Assembly: GCA_023410675.1 (NCBI GenBank) | Contig: JAEYPM010000089.1 | Span: 1 to 41,933 of the forward strand | Direction of reading: 5' to 3' | Length of the DNA stretch: 41,933 nucleotides | Source of the DNA: Bacillota bacterium | Lineage (GTDB): Bacteria > Bacillota > Clostridia > Lachnospirales > Cellulosilyticaceae | In this document: positions 33,776-41,933 of the stretch, piece after piece | Layout of the letters: each line of letters begins with the position of its first letter | How positions within the stretch are numbered: the first letter of the stretch is position 1 | Position numbers and translations under genes: made by a program | The notes under the pieces: generated by a model | Database searches by the model: none | What the model was told of the DNA's origin: nothing | What the model saw: the letters and a program-made list of their open reading frames with translations, nothing else

Positions 33776-35800
33776 ATGGAATATGCACAAGAAAAAGATT
33801 TGATTTTTGGATTAGATATAGGGACAAGAACTGTTATTGGGATAGTAGGCTATAATAAAGATAATAAGTTTAATGTTTTAGCTACCGAAATAGCTGAGCA
33901 TGAAGAAAGAGCTATGCAAGATGGACAGATTCACGATATACAAAAAGTTACTTCTACAATTGTGAAAGTAAAAACTAATTTAGAAAACAGGTTGAATATT
34001 GTTTTAAAAGAAGTATCAATAGCAGCCGCAGGAAGAACACTCAATACGCAAATTATATATGTAAATAATAAATTTGAAGAGTTACAAGAAGTTACTGCTG
34101 CTGATATATTTAAGTTAGAAATGCAAGGCGTAGATTTAGCAAAAGAGAAGCAAAAAGAGCAGTTTGGCATGAATTTTGATGATTATTTTTGTGTGGCTCA
34201 TTCTGTAATCCATTATTTTTTAAATGATTATATTGTTTCAAATCTAGAGGGACATAAAGCAGAGAGTATTGGTGCAAAAATATTAGCGACTTTTTTGCCT
34301 AAAATAGTTATTGATAGTCTTTACACTGCTACAAAAAGAGCTGGACTTGAAGTAGCTCATTTAACTTTAGAACCTATTGCTGCAATTAATGCTGTGATTC
34401 CTCCAAATTTGCGTCTATTAAATCTTGCTCTAGTAGATGTAGGTGCAGGAACATCAGATATAGCAATCACTAAAGAAGAAAGTGTCGTAGCTTATGGCAT
34501 GATCCCTATTGCAGGAGATGAGGTTACAGAGGCAATTGTTCATAACTATCTAGTGGATTTCAATACAGCAGAAAAAATAAAACAGAATTTAGAAGCCACA
34601 GATATTATTGAGTTTACAGATATATTAGGGATGCAGCAGAGCATTGAGGCTCAGTCAATCAAGGAAATTATTGAGCAAACAATAAATAGTCTTGCCGATA
34701 ATATAGCACAAAAGATTTTGGAACTAAATGGAGGGAAGGCTACAAGTGCTGTTTTTTGTGTTGGTGGCGGTAGTCAAATGCCCGATCTAACCAAGAAAAT
34801 AGCAGCGTTATTAAAATTACCAGAGCAAAGAGTTGCCTTAAGATCAGCAGAGAATATAGATAATTTACTAGATACAATTGATGTTAGGAAAGGGCCAGAT
34901 ATGATAACGCCTTTTGGAATATGTTTAACGACTATGCAGAACAAATATAGTCAGTTTACATATGTCATGGTCAATCAGAAAAGAGTAAAGCTTCTTAATG
35001 CAAAACAACTTACTGTTCTTGACGCCTTATTAGAAGCAGGAGTAAAACATGATGAGCTGTTTCCTAAAAGAGGTGAGACCCTCATGTTTAAACTTAATGG
35101 TCAAAGAATCCGCGAGAAAGGAACTAAAGGAGAACCTGCTAAGATATTACTTAATGATCATGAAACACATATTAATGAACTCATTAAACAAGATGACGTG
35201 GTAACGATCATTAAAGGAACGAATGGAGAGGATGCTTCACCTAAAGTTAGTGATTATATGACAAATGAGAATATAATTACTGTTCATATTAATAATGAAC
35301 CAGAAAATCTCCCATTTATTTTTGCCAATGGCAAGCGTGTAGATAGTCAATATAAAATTAAAGAAAGTGATCAAATAGAAATATGTGCTATAGATACTTT
35401 AGGAGAGTTAATCGATTATATGTCTATAGATGTTCATAATAAAATAATTAAAGTTAATGATGAAGAGGTATCCTTAAGCTATAAATTATTGGATAACGAT
35501 TCTATTATGACTGAGCAAATGCATAAGAGTAATGATAAGGATGAATCTTCCAGTTTAGACACATTGTTTCAAACGAATAAGATAATCAATCAAGAGAGTA
35601 TAGTCATTATTGTTAATCAAAAACCAGTAGTGATGCCGAAAAAAGAAAGTAATTATATAATCGTCAGTGTGTTTGATTTTATAGATTTTGATCTTAGTCA
35701 TCCAAGGGGATCTATTCAGCTTATTTTAAATGGCAAAGATGCAGCATTTACAGATGTCATTAAGGATAAAGATATACTAGAAATATATTGGAAGGAATAA
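33776..35800 (+). CDS. FtsA-like actin-fold ATPase with repetitive beta-rich C-terminal tail
   Basis: 674 residues. The first ~385 form an FtsA/PilM-type actin-fold ATPase: phosphate-1 FGLDIGTRTV (11-20), phosphate-2 VDVGAGTSDIAI (about 220-231) and adenosine motif CVGGGSQMPDLT (about 327-338). An SHS2-like inserted domain is expected between about 90 and 200. The following ~290 residues are unusual. At least three units end in an N-(G/D)-x-x-V/A ... D-x-I/L pattern: NGKRV with IKESDQIEI near 518-535, NDEEV with LLDNDSI near 560-577, and NGKDA with IKDKDILEI near 652-672. These look like ubiquitin/ThiS-like beta-grasp folds, which is inference. No C-terminal amphipathic membrane helix as in FtsA is seen. 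AGGGAGC precedes the ATG. Annotated relatives are usually just called FtsA domain proteins; role unknown. Confidence 0.82.
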   Translation: MEYAQEKDLIFGLDIGTRTVIGIVGYNKDNKFNVLATEIAEHEERAMQDGQIHDIQKVTSTIVKVKTNLENRLNIVLKEVSIAAAGRTLNTQIIYVNNKFEELQEVTAADIFKLEMQGVDLAKEKQKEQFGMNFDDYFCVAHSVIHYFLNDYIVSNLEGHKAESIGAKILATFLPKIVIDSLYTATKRAGLEVAHLTLEPIAAINAVIPPNLRLLNLALVDVGAGTSDIAITKEESVVAYGMIPIAGDEVTEAIVHNYLVDFNTAEKIKQNLEATDIIEFTDILGMQQSIEAQSIKEIIEQTINSLADNIAQKILELNGGKATSAVFCVGGGSQMPDLTKKIAALLKLPEQRVALRSAENIDNLLDTIDVRKGPDMITPFGICLTTMQNKYSQFTYVMVNQKRVKLLNAKQLTVLDALLEAGVKHDELFPKRGETLMFKLNGQRIREKGTKGEPAKILLNDHETHINELIKQDDVVTIIKGTNGEDASPKVSDYMTNENIITVHINNEPENLPFIFANGKRVDSQYKIKESDQIEICAIDTLGELIDYMSIDVHNKIIKVNDEEVSLSYKLLDNDSIMTEQMHKSNDKDESSSLDTLFQTNKIINQESIVIIVNQKPVVMPKKESNYIIVSVFDFIDFDLSHPRGSIQLILNGKDAAFTDVIKDKDILEIYWKE

Positions 35801-35814
35801 TTAAGGAGGCAATT

Positions 35815-36084
35815 ATGAAAGGAATTATTACTGTAGTTGGGAAAGATAAAGTAGGTATTATTGCAAAAGTATGTACATTTTTAAGTGAGAATCAGATTAA
35901 TATTTTAGATATTTCGCAGACTATCTTAGGTGGTTATTTTAATATGATGATGATCGTAGATTTAGTAGGAAACCAATTAGATTTTGTTGCTACGGTAGAT
36001 GCACTCGAAAAACTTGGCAAAGATATTGGTGTAGATATTAAATTGCAGCACGAAGATTTATTTGATAATATGCATAGAATATAA
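35815..36084 (+). CDS. ACT-domain protein (UPF0237 family)
   Basis: This 89-residue single-ACT-domain protein reads GIITVVGKDKVGIIAKVCTF, then NILDISQTILGGYFNMMMIVDL, and ends VDIKLQHEDLFDNMHRI. ACT domains bind amino acids. This family is almost always next to a UPF0210/DUF711 gene, as here, and probably regulates it. AAGGAGG lies 7 bases before ATG 35815; an upstream in-frame ATG inside the previous gene (35788) is rejected. Confidence 0.93.
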   Translation: MKGIITVVGKDKVGIIAKVCTFLSENQINILDISQTILGGYFNMMMIVDLVGNQLDFVATVDALEKLGKDIGVDIKLQHEDLFDNMHRI

Positions 36085-36112
36085 TGTTTTATTAATAGAA
36101 AGGATCACTAAA

Positions 36113-37471
36113 ATGATATCAAGATTTGAAGTCCAAGAGACAAATAAAATGATTCAAGAAGAAAATTTAGATATACGTACTATTACTATGGGTATTAATT
36201 TAATGGATTGTATATCAGATGATATGGATAAACTATGTCAAAATGTTTATGACAAAATAACCTCTAAAGCAGAAAAATTAGTAGAAACAGGAGAGCTTAT
36301 TTCAAAAAAATATGGTATTCCAATTGTTAATAAGAGAATCTCTGTTACACCTATAGCACTTATTGGTGGTGCTACAAAGGCAAATAGTTACGTACCCATT
36401 GCTAAAGCTTTAGACCGTGCAGCAAACACAGTAGGAATTAATTTTATAGGCGGTTTTTCAGCACTGGTTCATAAAGGATGCTCGAATTCAGATACTATTT
36501 TGATGAATTCTATCCCTGAAGCATTAGATGTTACAAATAATGTGTGTTCCTCTTTAAACCTAGGAACGACTAAGGCTGGAATTAACATGGATGCGGTGAA
36601 ACGGGTAGGAGAAATACTTAAAGAGTTATCTATGCGTACTGCTGATAGAGATAGCATAGGTTGTGCTAAGTTTGTAGTATTCTGTAATGCACCTGAAGAT
36701 AACCCATTTATGGCAGGTGCTTTTCACGGCGTCGGTGAAAATGATGTTGTTATTAATGTAGGCGTTAGTGGTCCTGGAGTTGTAAAGAAAGCCTTAGAAA
36801 GTGCTAAAGGGAAAGATTTTGAGACGGTTTGTGAAATCATTAAACGAACTGCATTTAAAATTACAAGAGCTGGGCAAATGGTTGCAAAAGAAGCGGCGAA
36901 TATGCTGAATGTTCCTTTTGGCATCATTGATCTATCACTTGCCCCTACACCAGCAGTAGGAGACAGTATTGCAGAGATTATGGAAGAACTTGGACTTGAA
37001 ATGGCAGGAGCACCAGGAACAACAGCTGCTCTTGCAATTTTAAATGATTGTGTCAAAAAGGGAGGTGTAATGGCATCATCATATGTAGGGGGACTGAGTG
37101 GAGCCTTTATACCAGTAAGCGAAGATCATGCAATGATTAAAGCAGCAGAAGCAGGAGCACTAACTCTTGAAAAATTAGAAGCTATGACCTGTGTATGTTC
37201 TGTAGGCCTTGATATGATTGCAGTACCTGGAGATACAAGTGCTGCTACATTATCAGGTATTATAGCAGATGAAATGGCTATTGGAATGATTAATGCGAAA
37301 ACTACAGCTGTGCGTATTATCCCTGTTCATGGGAAAAAGGTGGGAGAGCAAGTTGAATTTGGTGGCCTTTTAGGATATGCACCAATTATGCCAGTCAACA
37401 GATTTAGCTGTGAAAGTTTTATAAATAGGGGGGGAAGAATACCTGCTCCTATTCATAGCTTTAAAAATTAG
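36113..37471 (+). CDS. UPF0210 / DUF711 (PFL-family) protein
   Basis: This 452-residue protein of the UPF0210 family is distantly related to pyruvate formate-lyase/glycyl-radical barrels and its function is unknown. Conserved stretches are MGINLMDCISDD, GGFSALVHKGC, MAGAFHGVGENDVVINVGVSGPGVV, GAPGTTAALAILNDCVKKGG and CSVGLDMIAVPGDT. AAAGGATCAC precedes ATG 36113, and the resulting length is the family's usual one; an in-frame ATG at 36062 inside the ACT gene has no ribosome binding site. It forms a two-gene unit with the ACT-domain protein. Confidence 0.95.
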   Translation: MISRFEVQETNKMIQEENLDIRTITMGINLMDCISDDMDKLCQNVYDKITSKAEKLVETGELISKKYGIPIVNKRISVTPIALIGGATKANSYVPIAKALDRAANTVGINFIGGFSALVHKGCSNSDTILMNSIPEALDVTNNVCSSLNLGTTKAGINMDAVKRVGEILKELSMRTADRDSIGCAKFVVFCNAPEDNPFMAGAFHGVGENDVVINVGVSGPGVVKKALESAKGKDFETVCEIIKRTAFKITRAGQMVAKEAANMLNVPFGIIDLSLAPTPAVGDSIAEIMEELGLEMAGAPGTTAALAILNDCVKKGGVMASSYVGGLSGAFIPVSEDHAMIKAAEAGALTLEKLEAMTCVCSVGLDMIAVPGDTSAATLSGIIADEMAIGMINAKTTAVRIIPVHGKKVGEQVEFGGLLGYAPIMPVNRFSCESFINRGGRIPAPIHSFKN

Positions 37472-37543
37472 ATTCTAGAAAATATGTATAAAGCATTATG
37501 CAAAGGGCTAGAATAAAATGAAAAAGAAGTAGGAGATTGTGAG

Positions 37544-38998
37544 ATGCTAGCAGTACTAGAAAATTTAAATCCCAAAGATGTATTCCATTATTTTGAATTA
37601 ATTAGCAGTATACCACGTGGGTCAGGTAATGAGAAAGTCATCAGTGACTTTATGGTGAAATTTGCTAAGGATCTGGGGTTGTGGGTCATGCAGGATGAAG
37701 TGAATAATGTATACATTAAAAAGCCAGCTTCTATAGGTTACGAACATTGCCCAGCTGTTATTCTTCAAGGACATTTAGATATGGTCTGTGAAAAAAATAG
37801 TGATAGTCAACATGATTTTTCTTCTGAAGGACTGAAGCTTATCATTGAAGAAGATTATATAAAAGCAAAAGGAACGACATTAGGAGCAGATAACGGCGTA
37901 GCTATAGCTTATCAGATGGCTATATTGGCAGATCAATCACTAAAACATCCTCCTTTAGAAGTTGTTATGACAACAGATGAGGAACGGGGTATGACTGGTG
38001 CAGAGCACTTACATGCAGAATACTTAGAAGGAAAAACAGTGATTAATTTAGATACGGAATTAGAGGGTGAGTTTTTAGTAAGCAATGCGGGTGGAATTAG
38101 GGTGAATCTAGAGTTAGATTTAGAATATCTACCTGTAGAAAAGAAGTTTTCATTTTATAAAATAGTGATCAGCCGTTTGTTAGGTGGCCATTCGGGAGCA
38201 GATATACATCTAGAAAGAGCAAATGCACATATCCTTATGGGGCGTATTCTGAGTGAAATTAGAAAAAACATATCTTTCAATATAGCTTATATTATAGGTG
38301 GGTCTAAAGATAATGTTATTACGAGAGAGTGCACTGTAACCATTGCATGCTCAAAACAAGATGAACCAGATCTACTTTCTGTAATAGCCAAAGTACAAGA
38401 TTTATTTAAGATAGAATATGCTGCTGTAGATCCTAATATTATGGTAGAAGTTATCCCTACTGAAAATAGTAAACAATATCTTACTGATAAGATAACGAAT
38501 AGCATAATAGATGTACTTCTTCTTATACCAAATGGCGTTATAGGATATAGTCATAGTATTAAAGATTTAGTAGAAACATCTCTTAACCTAGGGATTGTTC
38601 AAATGGATAATGATAAAATTACTTTCTCTAGTGCTATTAGAAGTTCAGTTCCTAGCAAAAAGTATGAGCTTGTAGATAATTTAGAAGTGTTAGCCAGTTT
38701 AGTAGATGCAAAGTTTAGTAAAAGAGCAGATTATCCAGCTTGGGTTTATCAAAAGAATTCTAAATTAAGAGATATTTGCTTAAAATTATACAGAGAAATG
38801 TATGGAAAAGAACCCAAGGTCACTGCGATACATGCAGGACTTGAATGTGGTTATATAGCAAAAAAGATTAAAGGAGCAGATATCATTGCGTTTGGTCCTA
38901 ATATGTGGGGTATTCACTCACCTGATGAAAAAGTAAGTATTTCTTCTATGGCAAGAGTATATGAATATTTAAAGGTGCTTCTTGAAAACCTAAGGTAA
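37544..38998 (+). CDS. pepD: Aminoacyl-histidine dipeptidase, M20C family
   Basis: This 484-residue cytosolic zinc dipeptidase of broad specificity (beta-Ala-His and other dipeptides) has metal and catalytic residues H77 and D79 (GHLDMV), D116 (LGADNGVA), catalytic E146 with ligand E147 (TTDEERGMTG), D170 (INLDTE) and H430 (AIHAGLECG). The lid/dimer domain is marked by GGHSGADIHLERANA. Length matches PepD (about 485). GTAGGAG precedes the ATG. It lies 72 bp after the DUF711 gene, probably in the same transcript. Confidence 0.95.
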   Translation: MLAVLENLNPKDVFHYFELISSIPRGSGNEKVISDFMVKFAKDLGLWVMQDEVNNVYIKKPASIGYEHCPAVILQGHLDMVCEKNSDSQHDFSSEGLKLIIEEDYIKAKGTTLGADNGVAIAYQMAILADQSLKHPPLEVVMTTDEERGMTGAEHLHAEYLEGKTVINLDTELEGEFLVSNAGGIRVNLELDLEYLPVEKKFSFYKIVISRLLGGHSGADIHLERANAHILMGRILSEIRKNISFNIAYIIGGSKDNVITRECTVTIACSKQDEPDLLSVIAKVQDLFKIEYAAVDPNIMVEVIPTENSKQYLTDKITNSIIDVLLLIPNGVIGYSHSIKDLVETSLNLGIVQMDNDKITFSSAIRSSVPSKKYELVDNLEVLASLVDAKFSKRADYPAWVYQKNSKLRDICLKLYREMYGKEPKVTAIHAGLECGYIAKKIKGADIIAFGPNMWGIHSPDEKVSISSMARVYEYLKVLLENLR

Positions 38999-39022
38999 GT
39001 AAGTTTTTTAGGAGGTACCTTA

Positions 39023-40216
39023 GTGAAAATTGAAAAGAATAGTAAGTACTTTACAATTTGTGTTTATGCTATTGTTAGTGTCATCATCATCATAGGCATA
39101 TGTCTTATTTTTATTAATTTTAAATATGTTTACTTGTCTACCATCAGAATACTTAAGAAAATTTTATTACTGTTTAAGCCACTCATTTTTGCTGCAATAT
39201 TGGCTTATTTGATGGATCCAGTAGTAGAATTTTATGAAACAAAATGCAAATCTACGATGATAAAAAGAAGTAAAAATGGCAAGGAAAAACAAAACAATGG
39301 TTCAACGAATAAGACAAAAAGAACTATGCCTGTTATTTTAGCCACGTTAACAGTCTTAGCATTTATTGGTATCTTTATTTTGATGATTGTCATGAATGTA
39401 AAAAATGCATTAGGATATATAGTATTAAAAGATGTTATGACAAGTATTAATAGTTATATTGATTATTTTGAAAACGTAATTATTAATATGAACACCTTTA
39501 TGAATGACCTTTTTCCTAACAAATCAGATCCCAATACTATTTTGAAATTATATCATGTTGTGCAGAACTTTATATCGAATTTGATTCATAATGGAATAAA
39601 TACGATAACATCTGTAGGAGCTAATATTGTTAATATTGCTTTGGCATGTGTTATTGCCTTTTACTTATTGAAAGATAAATATTCATTTTTATTAATATGG
39701 CATAAGATTATTGAAAAATTATTTTCTGATAAATGGGTGACAGAATTGCATGGTCTTTCAAAAGATCTAGATCACGTCTTCTCAGGATATATTAGAGGTC
39801 AGATCATAGATTCAGTGATTATTGCAGTATTAACAAGTATAGGACTGACATTAATAGGACTTGATTTTGCTATTATTATAGGCATTATTGTAGGAATATT
39901 TAATCTTATCCCATATTTTGGCCCTATAGTTGGGGAAATCATTGCAGGAATTATCGGATTTTCCAGTGGAAGGCCGATTCAAGCCCTTTATGCTATTTTA
40001 ACCGTATTGGCCATTCAACAGTTGGATGCTTTTTATTTTGTACCTAAAATCATTGGTAATAGTGTAAAGCTTCATCCAGTAATTGTCCTTATTTCAATAT
40101 TCATTGGAGGCAATATATTTGGGCTAGTAGGGATGCTTTTGGGTGTACCTATAGCAGCTTTTATTAGAGTTTTGCTTATCAGGTATATGGGGGATATCTT
40201 TAGCGAAAATAACTAA
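39023..40216 (+). CDS. AI-2E family / YtvI-like membrane transporter
   Basis: This 397-residue integral membrane protein has about eight hydrophobic helices, with a charged linker near 75-97 (KSTMIKRSKNGKEKQNN). The family signature is DLDHVFSGYIRGQIIDSVIIAVLTS, followed by GLDFAIIIGIIVGIFNLIPYFGPIVGEI. The C-terminal helix pair ends GNIFGLVGMLLGVPIAAFIRV. Members include AI-2 exporters and Na+/H+ antiporters, so the substrate is not predictable. It starts at GTG 39023 with TTAGGAGGTACC upstream. A bidirectional terminator separates it from tyrS. Confidence 0.93.
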   Translation: MKIEKNSKYFTICVYAIVSVIIIIGICLIFINFKYVYLSTIRILKKILLLFKPLIFAAILAYLMDPVVEFYETKCKSTMIKRSKNGKEKQNNGSTNKTKRTMPVILATLTVLAFIGIFILMIVMNVKNALGYIVLKDVMTSINSYIDYFENVIINMNTFMNDLFPNKSDPNTILKLYHVVQNFISNLIHNGINTITSVGANIVNIALACVIAFYLLKDKYSFLLIWHKIIEKLFSDKWVTELHGLSKDLDHVFSGYIRGQIIDSVIIAVLTSIGLTLIGLDFAIIIGIIVGIFNLIPYFGPIVGEIIAGIIGFSSGRPIQALYAILTVLAIQQLDAFYFVPKIIGNSVKLHPVIVLISIFIGGNIFGLVGMLLGVPIAAFIRVLLIRYMGDIFSENN

Positions 40217-40221
40217 TTTAA

Positions 40222-40254
40222 AAATGGCTTATGAGTATTCTCAATAAGCCATTT
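40222..40254. terminator. Bidirectional terminator between the AI-2E gene and tyrS
   Basis: Perfect 11-bp arms AAATGGCTTAT (40222-40232) and ATAAGCCATTT (40244-40254) have a further GAG/CTC pairing in the loop. T-rich sequence follows on both strands. It lies 9 bp beyond the tyrS stop. Confidence 0.75.
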
Positions 40255-40263
40255 AATATTTGG

Positions 40264-41487
40264 TTATTCTATAATAATTCTATGAAATGACTTTTTACCT
40301 TTTTGAATCATAAGTTCTTCATTATTAAAGTCACTGAGAGTAATAACATAATTAGTATCAGAGACAATAACACTATTTAATTTGATTCCATTTTGAGTAA
40401 TCAATCTTCTAGCCTCAGATTTAGAAGGAACAAGTTTTGTTTCTATAAGCAAGGATAAGAGTTCCATGCCATCTTTAAAAGATTCTTTTGAAAGGTGAGT
40501 AGTAGGAATAGACCCACCAGTTGCAGCCCCTGAAAATAATGCCTTAGCAGCAGTATCAGCCTTTATAGCTTCTTCTTCACCGTGAACAATTTTGGTTACT
40601 TCAAAAGCAAGTTTTTCTTTCGCTTTATTAATTGCAGCATCTTTTAATGCTCCAAGTTCATTGACTTTTTCCATTGGTAAAAAGGTAAGAAGTGCAAGAC
40701 ATTTCTTTACATCAGCATCATCAATATTTCTCCAGTATTGATAAAAGTCATAAGGAGATGTTTTATTAGGATCAAGCCAAACGGCACCTTTTTCAGTTTT
40801 ACCCATCTTTTTCCCCTCACTATTGGTAAGTAGTGAAAAAGTCATACCAAAAGAAGTATCACCATGAAGTTTTCTAACAAGCTCAACACCACCTAGTATG
40901 TTAGCCCATTGATCATTACCGCCTAATTGAAGTTTGCAGTTATATTTTCTATAGAGCTCTAAAAAGTCATAAGACTGCATAAGCATATAATTGAATTCTA
41001 AGAAAGATAGACCATTCTCTAATCTTTGTTTAAAACATTCAAAAGTTAACATCCGATTAACTGAAAAATGAACCCCTATTTCTCTAAGAAAGTCCACATA
41101 GTTTAAATTAAGTAGCCAGTCAGCATTATTGACCATAATAGCTCTATCATTATCAAAAGAAATAAACTGTGAAAGTTGTTTCTTAAAACAACTAACATTA
41201 TGCTCAATTGTTTCTTTTGTAAGCATTTTTCGCATATCAGTCTTACCAGTAGGGTCTCCAACCATAGCGGTTCCACCACCAATGAGTACAATTGGGCGAT
41301 GACCAGCCTGTTGCATATGTGCCATAGCCATAACTGTCACAAAGTGACCAACATGAAGACTATCAGCTGTCGGATCAAATCCAATATAAAAAGTAACTTT
41401 TTCATTTTCCAGTAGTTGTTTAATTTCAGTTTCATGAGTAGTTTGTTCTAAAAAACCACGTTCAGTTAAAACGTTATATACGCTCAT
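40264..41487 (-). CDS. tyrS: Tyrosyl-tRNA synthetase
   Basis: This 407-residue class I synthetase charges tRNA-Tyr. The HIGH-type motif is DSLHVGHF after GFDPTADS, GGNDQWANILGG is the tyrosine site, and KKMGKTEKGAVWLD is the KMSKS-type loop. A C-terminal S4 RNA-binding domain (about 345-405) has SEARRLITQNGIKLN. ATG 41487 has AGGGAGG 9 bases upstream on the minus strand. An in-frame ATG further up (41544) would put translation into the T-box terminator and is rejected. Expression is controlled by the T-box leader. Confidence 0.97.
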   Translation of the reverse strand: MSVYNVLTERGFLEQTTHETEIKQLLENEKVTFYIGFDPTADSLHVGHFVTVMAMAHMQQAGHRPIVLIGGGTAMVGDPTGKTDMRKMLTKETIEHNVSCFKKQLSQFISFDNDRAIMVNNADWLLNLNYVDFLREIGVHFSVNRMLTFECFKQRLENGLSFLEFNYMLMQSYDFLELYRKYNCKLQLGGNDQWANILGGVELVRKLHGDTSFGMTFSLLTNSEGKKMGKTEKGAVWLDPNKTSPYDFYQYWRNIDDADVKKCLALLTFLPMEKVNELGALKDAAINKAKEKLAFEVTKIVHGEEEAIKADTAAKALFSGAATGGSIPTTHLSKESFKDGMELLSLLIETKLVPSKSEARRLITQNGIKLNSVIVSDTNYVITLSDFNNEELMIQKGKKSFHRIIIE

Positions 41488-41525
41488 AAAATAATGCCTC
41501 CCTAAATATGTTTGAATGATAGATA

Positions 41526-41746
41526 AAATAAAAAGGGCTACCACGTCCTAAGGACGAGATAACCCGCGGTACCACCTTAATTTGCAGAAAAGACTGCCTT
41601 TAAACGGGATAACGGACGTCAACCGGAAATCTCAGCTCAAAAGTTGTAATTCATAATATAAGTTAATATGTGTTTGCACCGTATACACACTCTCTGAAAA
41701 AACATTATATTACTACTTGATCTTTGTCATAGCTATTAAAATATTA
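41526..41746 (-). ncRNA. Tyr T-box leader with transcription attenuator
   Basis: On the minus strand, the T-box consensus AAGGTGGTACCGCGGG occupies 41578-41563. It is followed by a terminator hairpin (arms 41565-41552 and 41548-41535, joined by 3 nt, with G-U pairs and one mismatch) and a T-run to about 41526. Upstream are the stem I landmarks CAGAGAG (41696-41690) and GGTGCAAAC. A TAC in the expected specifier loop (41648-41646) matches the tyrosine codon. Uncharged tRNA-Tyr would pair with the T-box bulge and stop termination, raising tyrS expression when tyrosine is short. The exact 5' end depends on the promoter call. Confidence 0.92.
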
Positions 41747-41752
41747 TTTTGA

Positions 41753-41781
41753 ATTATAGCATAATGGTTATAATAAATCAA
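41753..41781 (-). promoter_or_regulatory. sigma-A promoter of the tyrS T-box leader
   Basis: On the minus strand there is TTGATT (41781-41776), a 17-bp spacer and a consensus TATAAT (41758-41753). A TGC just before the -10 gives an extended -10. It predicts a leader of roughly 260 nt. Confidence 0.7.
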
Positions 41782-41821
41782 GATATAACGTTAAGTGCAA
41801 TAAAGTATTGTGATTCAAAAG

Positions 41822-41933
41822 TGAAAATGTCCTCACGTACCACAAATGAAAATGTCCTTTTATGCCGAGAAAACTTGTTGATAATGAGTGAGCCATTAGG
41901 TATGCTGTTATGCCATATGGCTGTACTTACAAG
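41822..41933 (+). mobile_element. Probable end of a second insertion sequence, cut by the window edge
   Basis: TGAAAATGTCCT occurs twice in direct orientation, at 41822-41833 and 41847-41858 (25-bp period). Repeated subterminal boxes of this GGACATTTTCA type are known from the ends of some Firmicutes IS elements. An ATG at 41894 opens a short frame running off the edge, but too little is present to recognise a transposase. The element family is not identified, and the boundary near 41820 is a guess. Confidence 0.4.

Noticed and set aside
41894..41933. Start of a transposase gene (ATG at 41894)
   Set aside because: Only 13 codons are visible, no ribosome binding site is convincing and no family pattern is recognisable.

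Overview
The window is AT-rich chromosomal DNA from a Gram-positive, spore-forming Clostridia-type bacterium. A Lachnospirales relative such as a Cellulosilyticum-like cellulolytic clostridium is my best guess, but this is inference from gene content and not from a marker gene. Supporting signs are strong AGGAGG-type ribosome binding sites, GTG/TTG starts, U-rich intrinsic terminators, a tyrosyl T-box leader, the sporulation pair yqfC-yqfD in the Firmicutes yqfCD-phoH-yqfF-ybeY-era-yqzL-recO order, and a YesMN-controlled sugar transporter. Both edges cut into insertion sequences: an IS3-family end on the left (1-172) and a different IS-like end on the right (from about 41822).

Region 1 (0.3-9.5 kb) is a mosaic of single genes, mostly with their own promoters and terminators. 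It holds a eukaryote-type glycogen branching enzyme on the minus strand, a secreted beta-propeller protein, a DUF434-type protein with a PIN-like acidic set, a YfcE-type phosphodiesterase, a CsoR-type metal repressor, a CDF metal exporter with a manganese-like site, and an ABC-F ATPase with one degenerate ATP site. A DEAD-box helicase with a DbpA-type RNA-binding tail follows (9.7-11.3 kb). It appears to use a non-AUG start behind a structured leader.

Region 2 (11.6-20.2 kb) is a carbohydrate sensing and uptake cluster. A membrane-anchored solute-binding protein without a lipobox is followed by a YesM-type histidine kinase and a YesN-type AraC response regulator. After a regulatory gap come two CUT1 permeases and a DUF3502 binding lipoprotein. 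The simplest model is that the first binding protein senses a sugar or oligosaccharide for the kinase and the regulator then switches on the transporter. No sugar-cleaving enzyme and no transporter ATPase is encoded here, so a shared MsmX-like ATPase would be needed.

Region 3 (20.3-32.8 kb) is a long co-directional housekeeping run: yqfC, yqfD, phoH, yqfF (c-di-AMP phosphodiesterase type), ybeY, era, yqzL (a 41-codon gene), recO, polA (with a dead proofreading domain), coaE, a lytic transglycosylase and an orphan peptide-binding lipoprotein. It ends at a clear terminator.

Region 4 (32.8-40.2 kb) holds a GalT/HIT-like nucleotidyltransferase, a large FtsA-like ATPase with a repetitive beta-rich tail, the ACT-domain/DUF711 pair, a PepD-type dipeptidase and an AI-2E-family membrane protein. 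Convergent to it, separated by a bidirectional terminator, is tyrS with its T-box leader and a strong promoter. The right-edge IS end begins only about 40 bp upstream of that promoter.

No rRNA, tRNA, CRISPR array or prophage was recognised.
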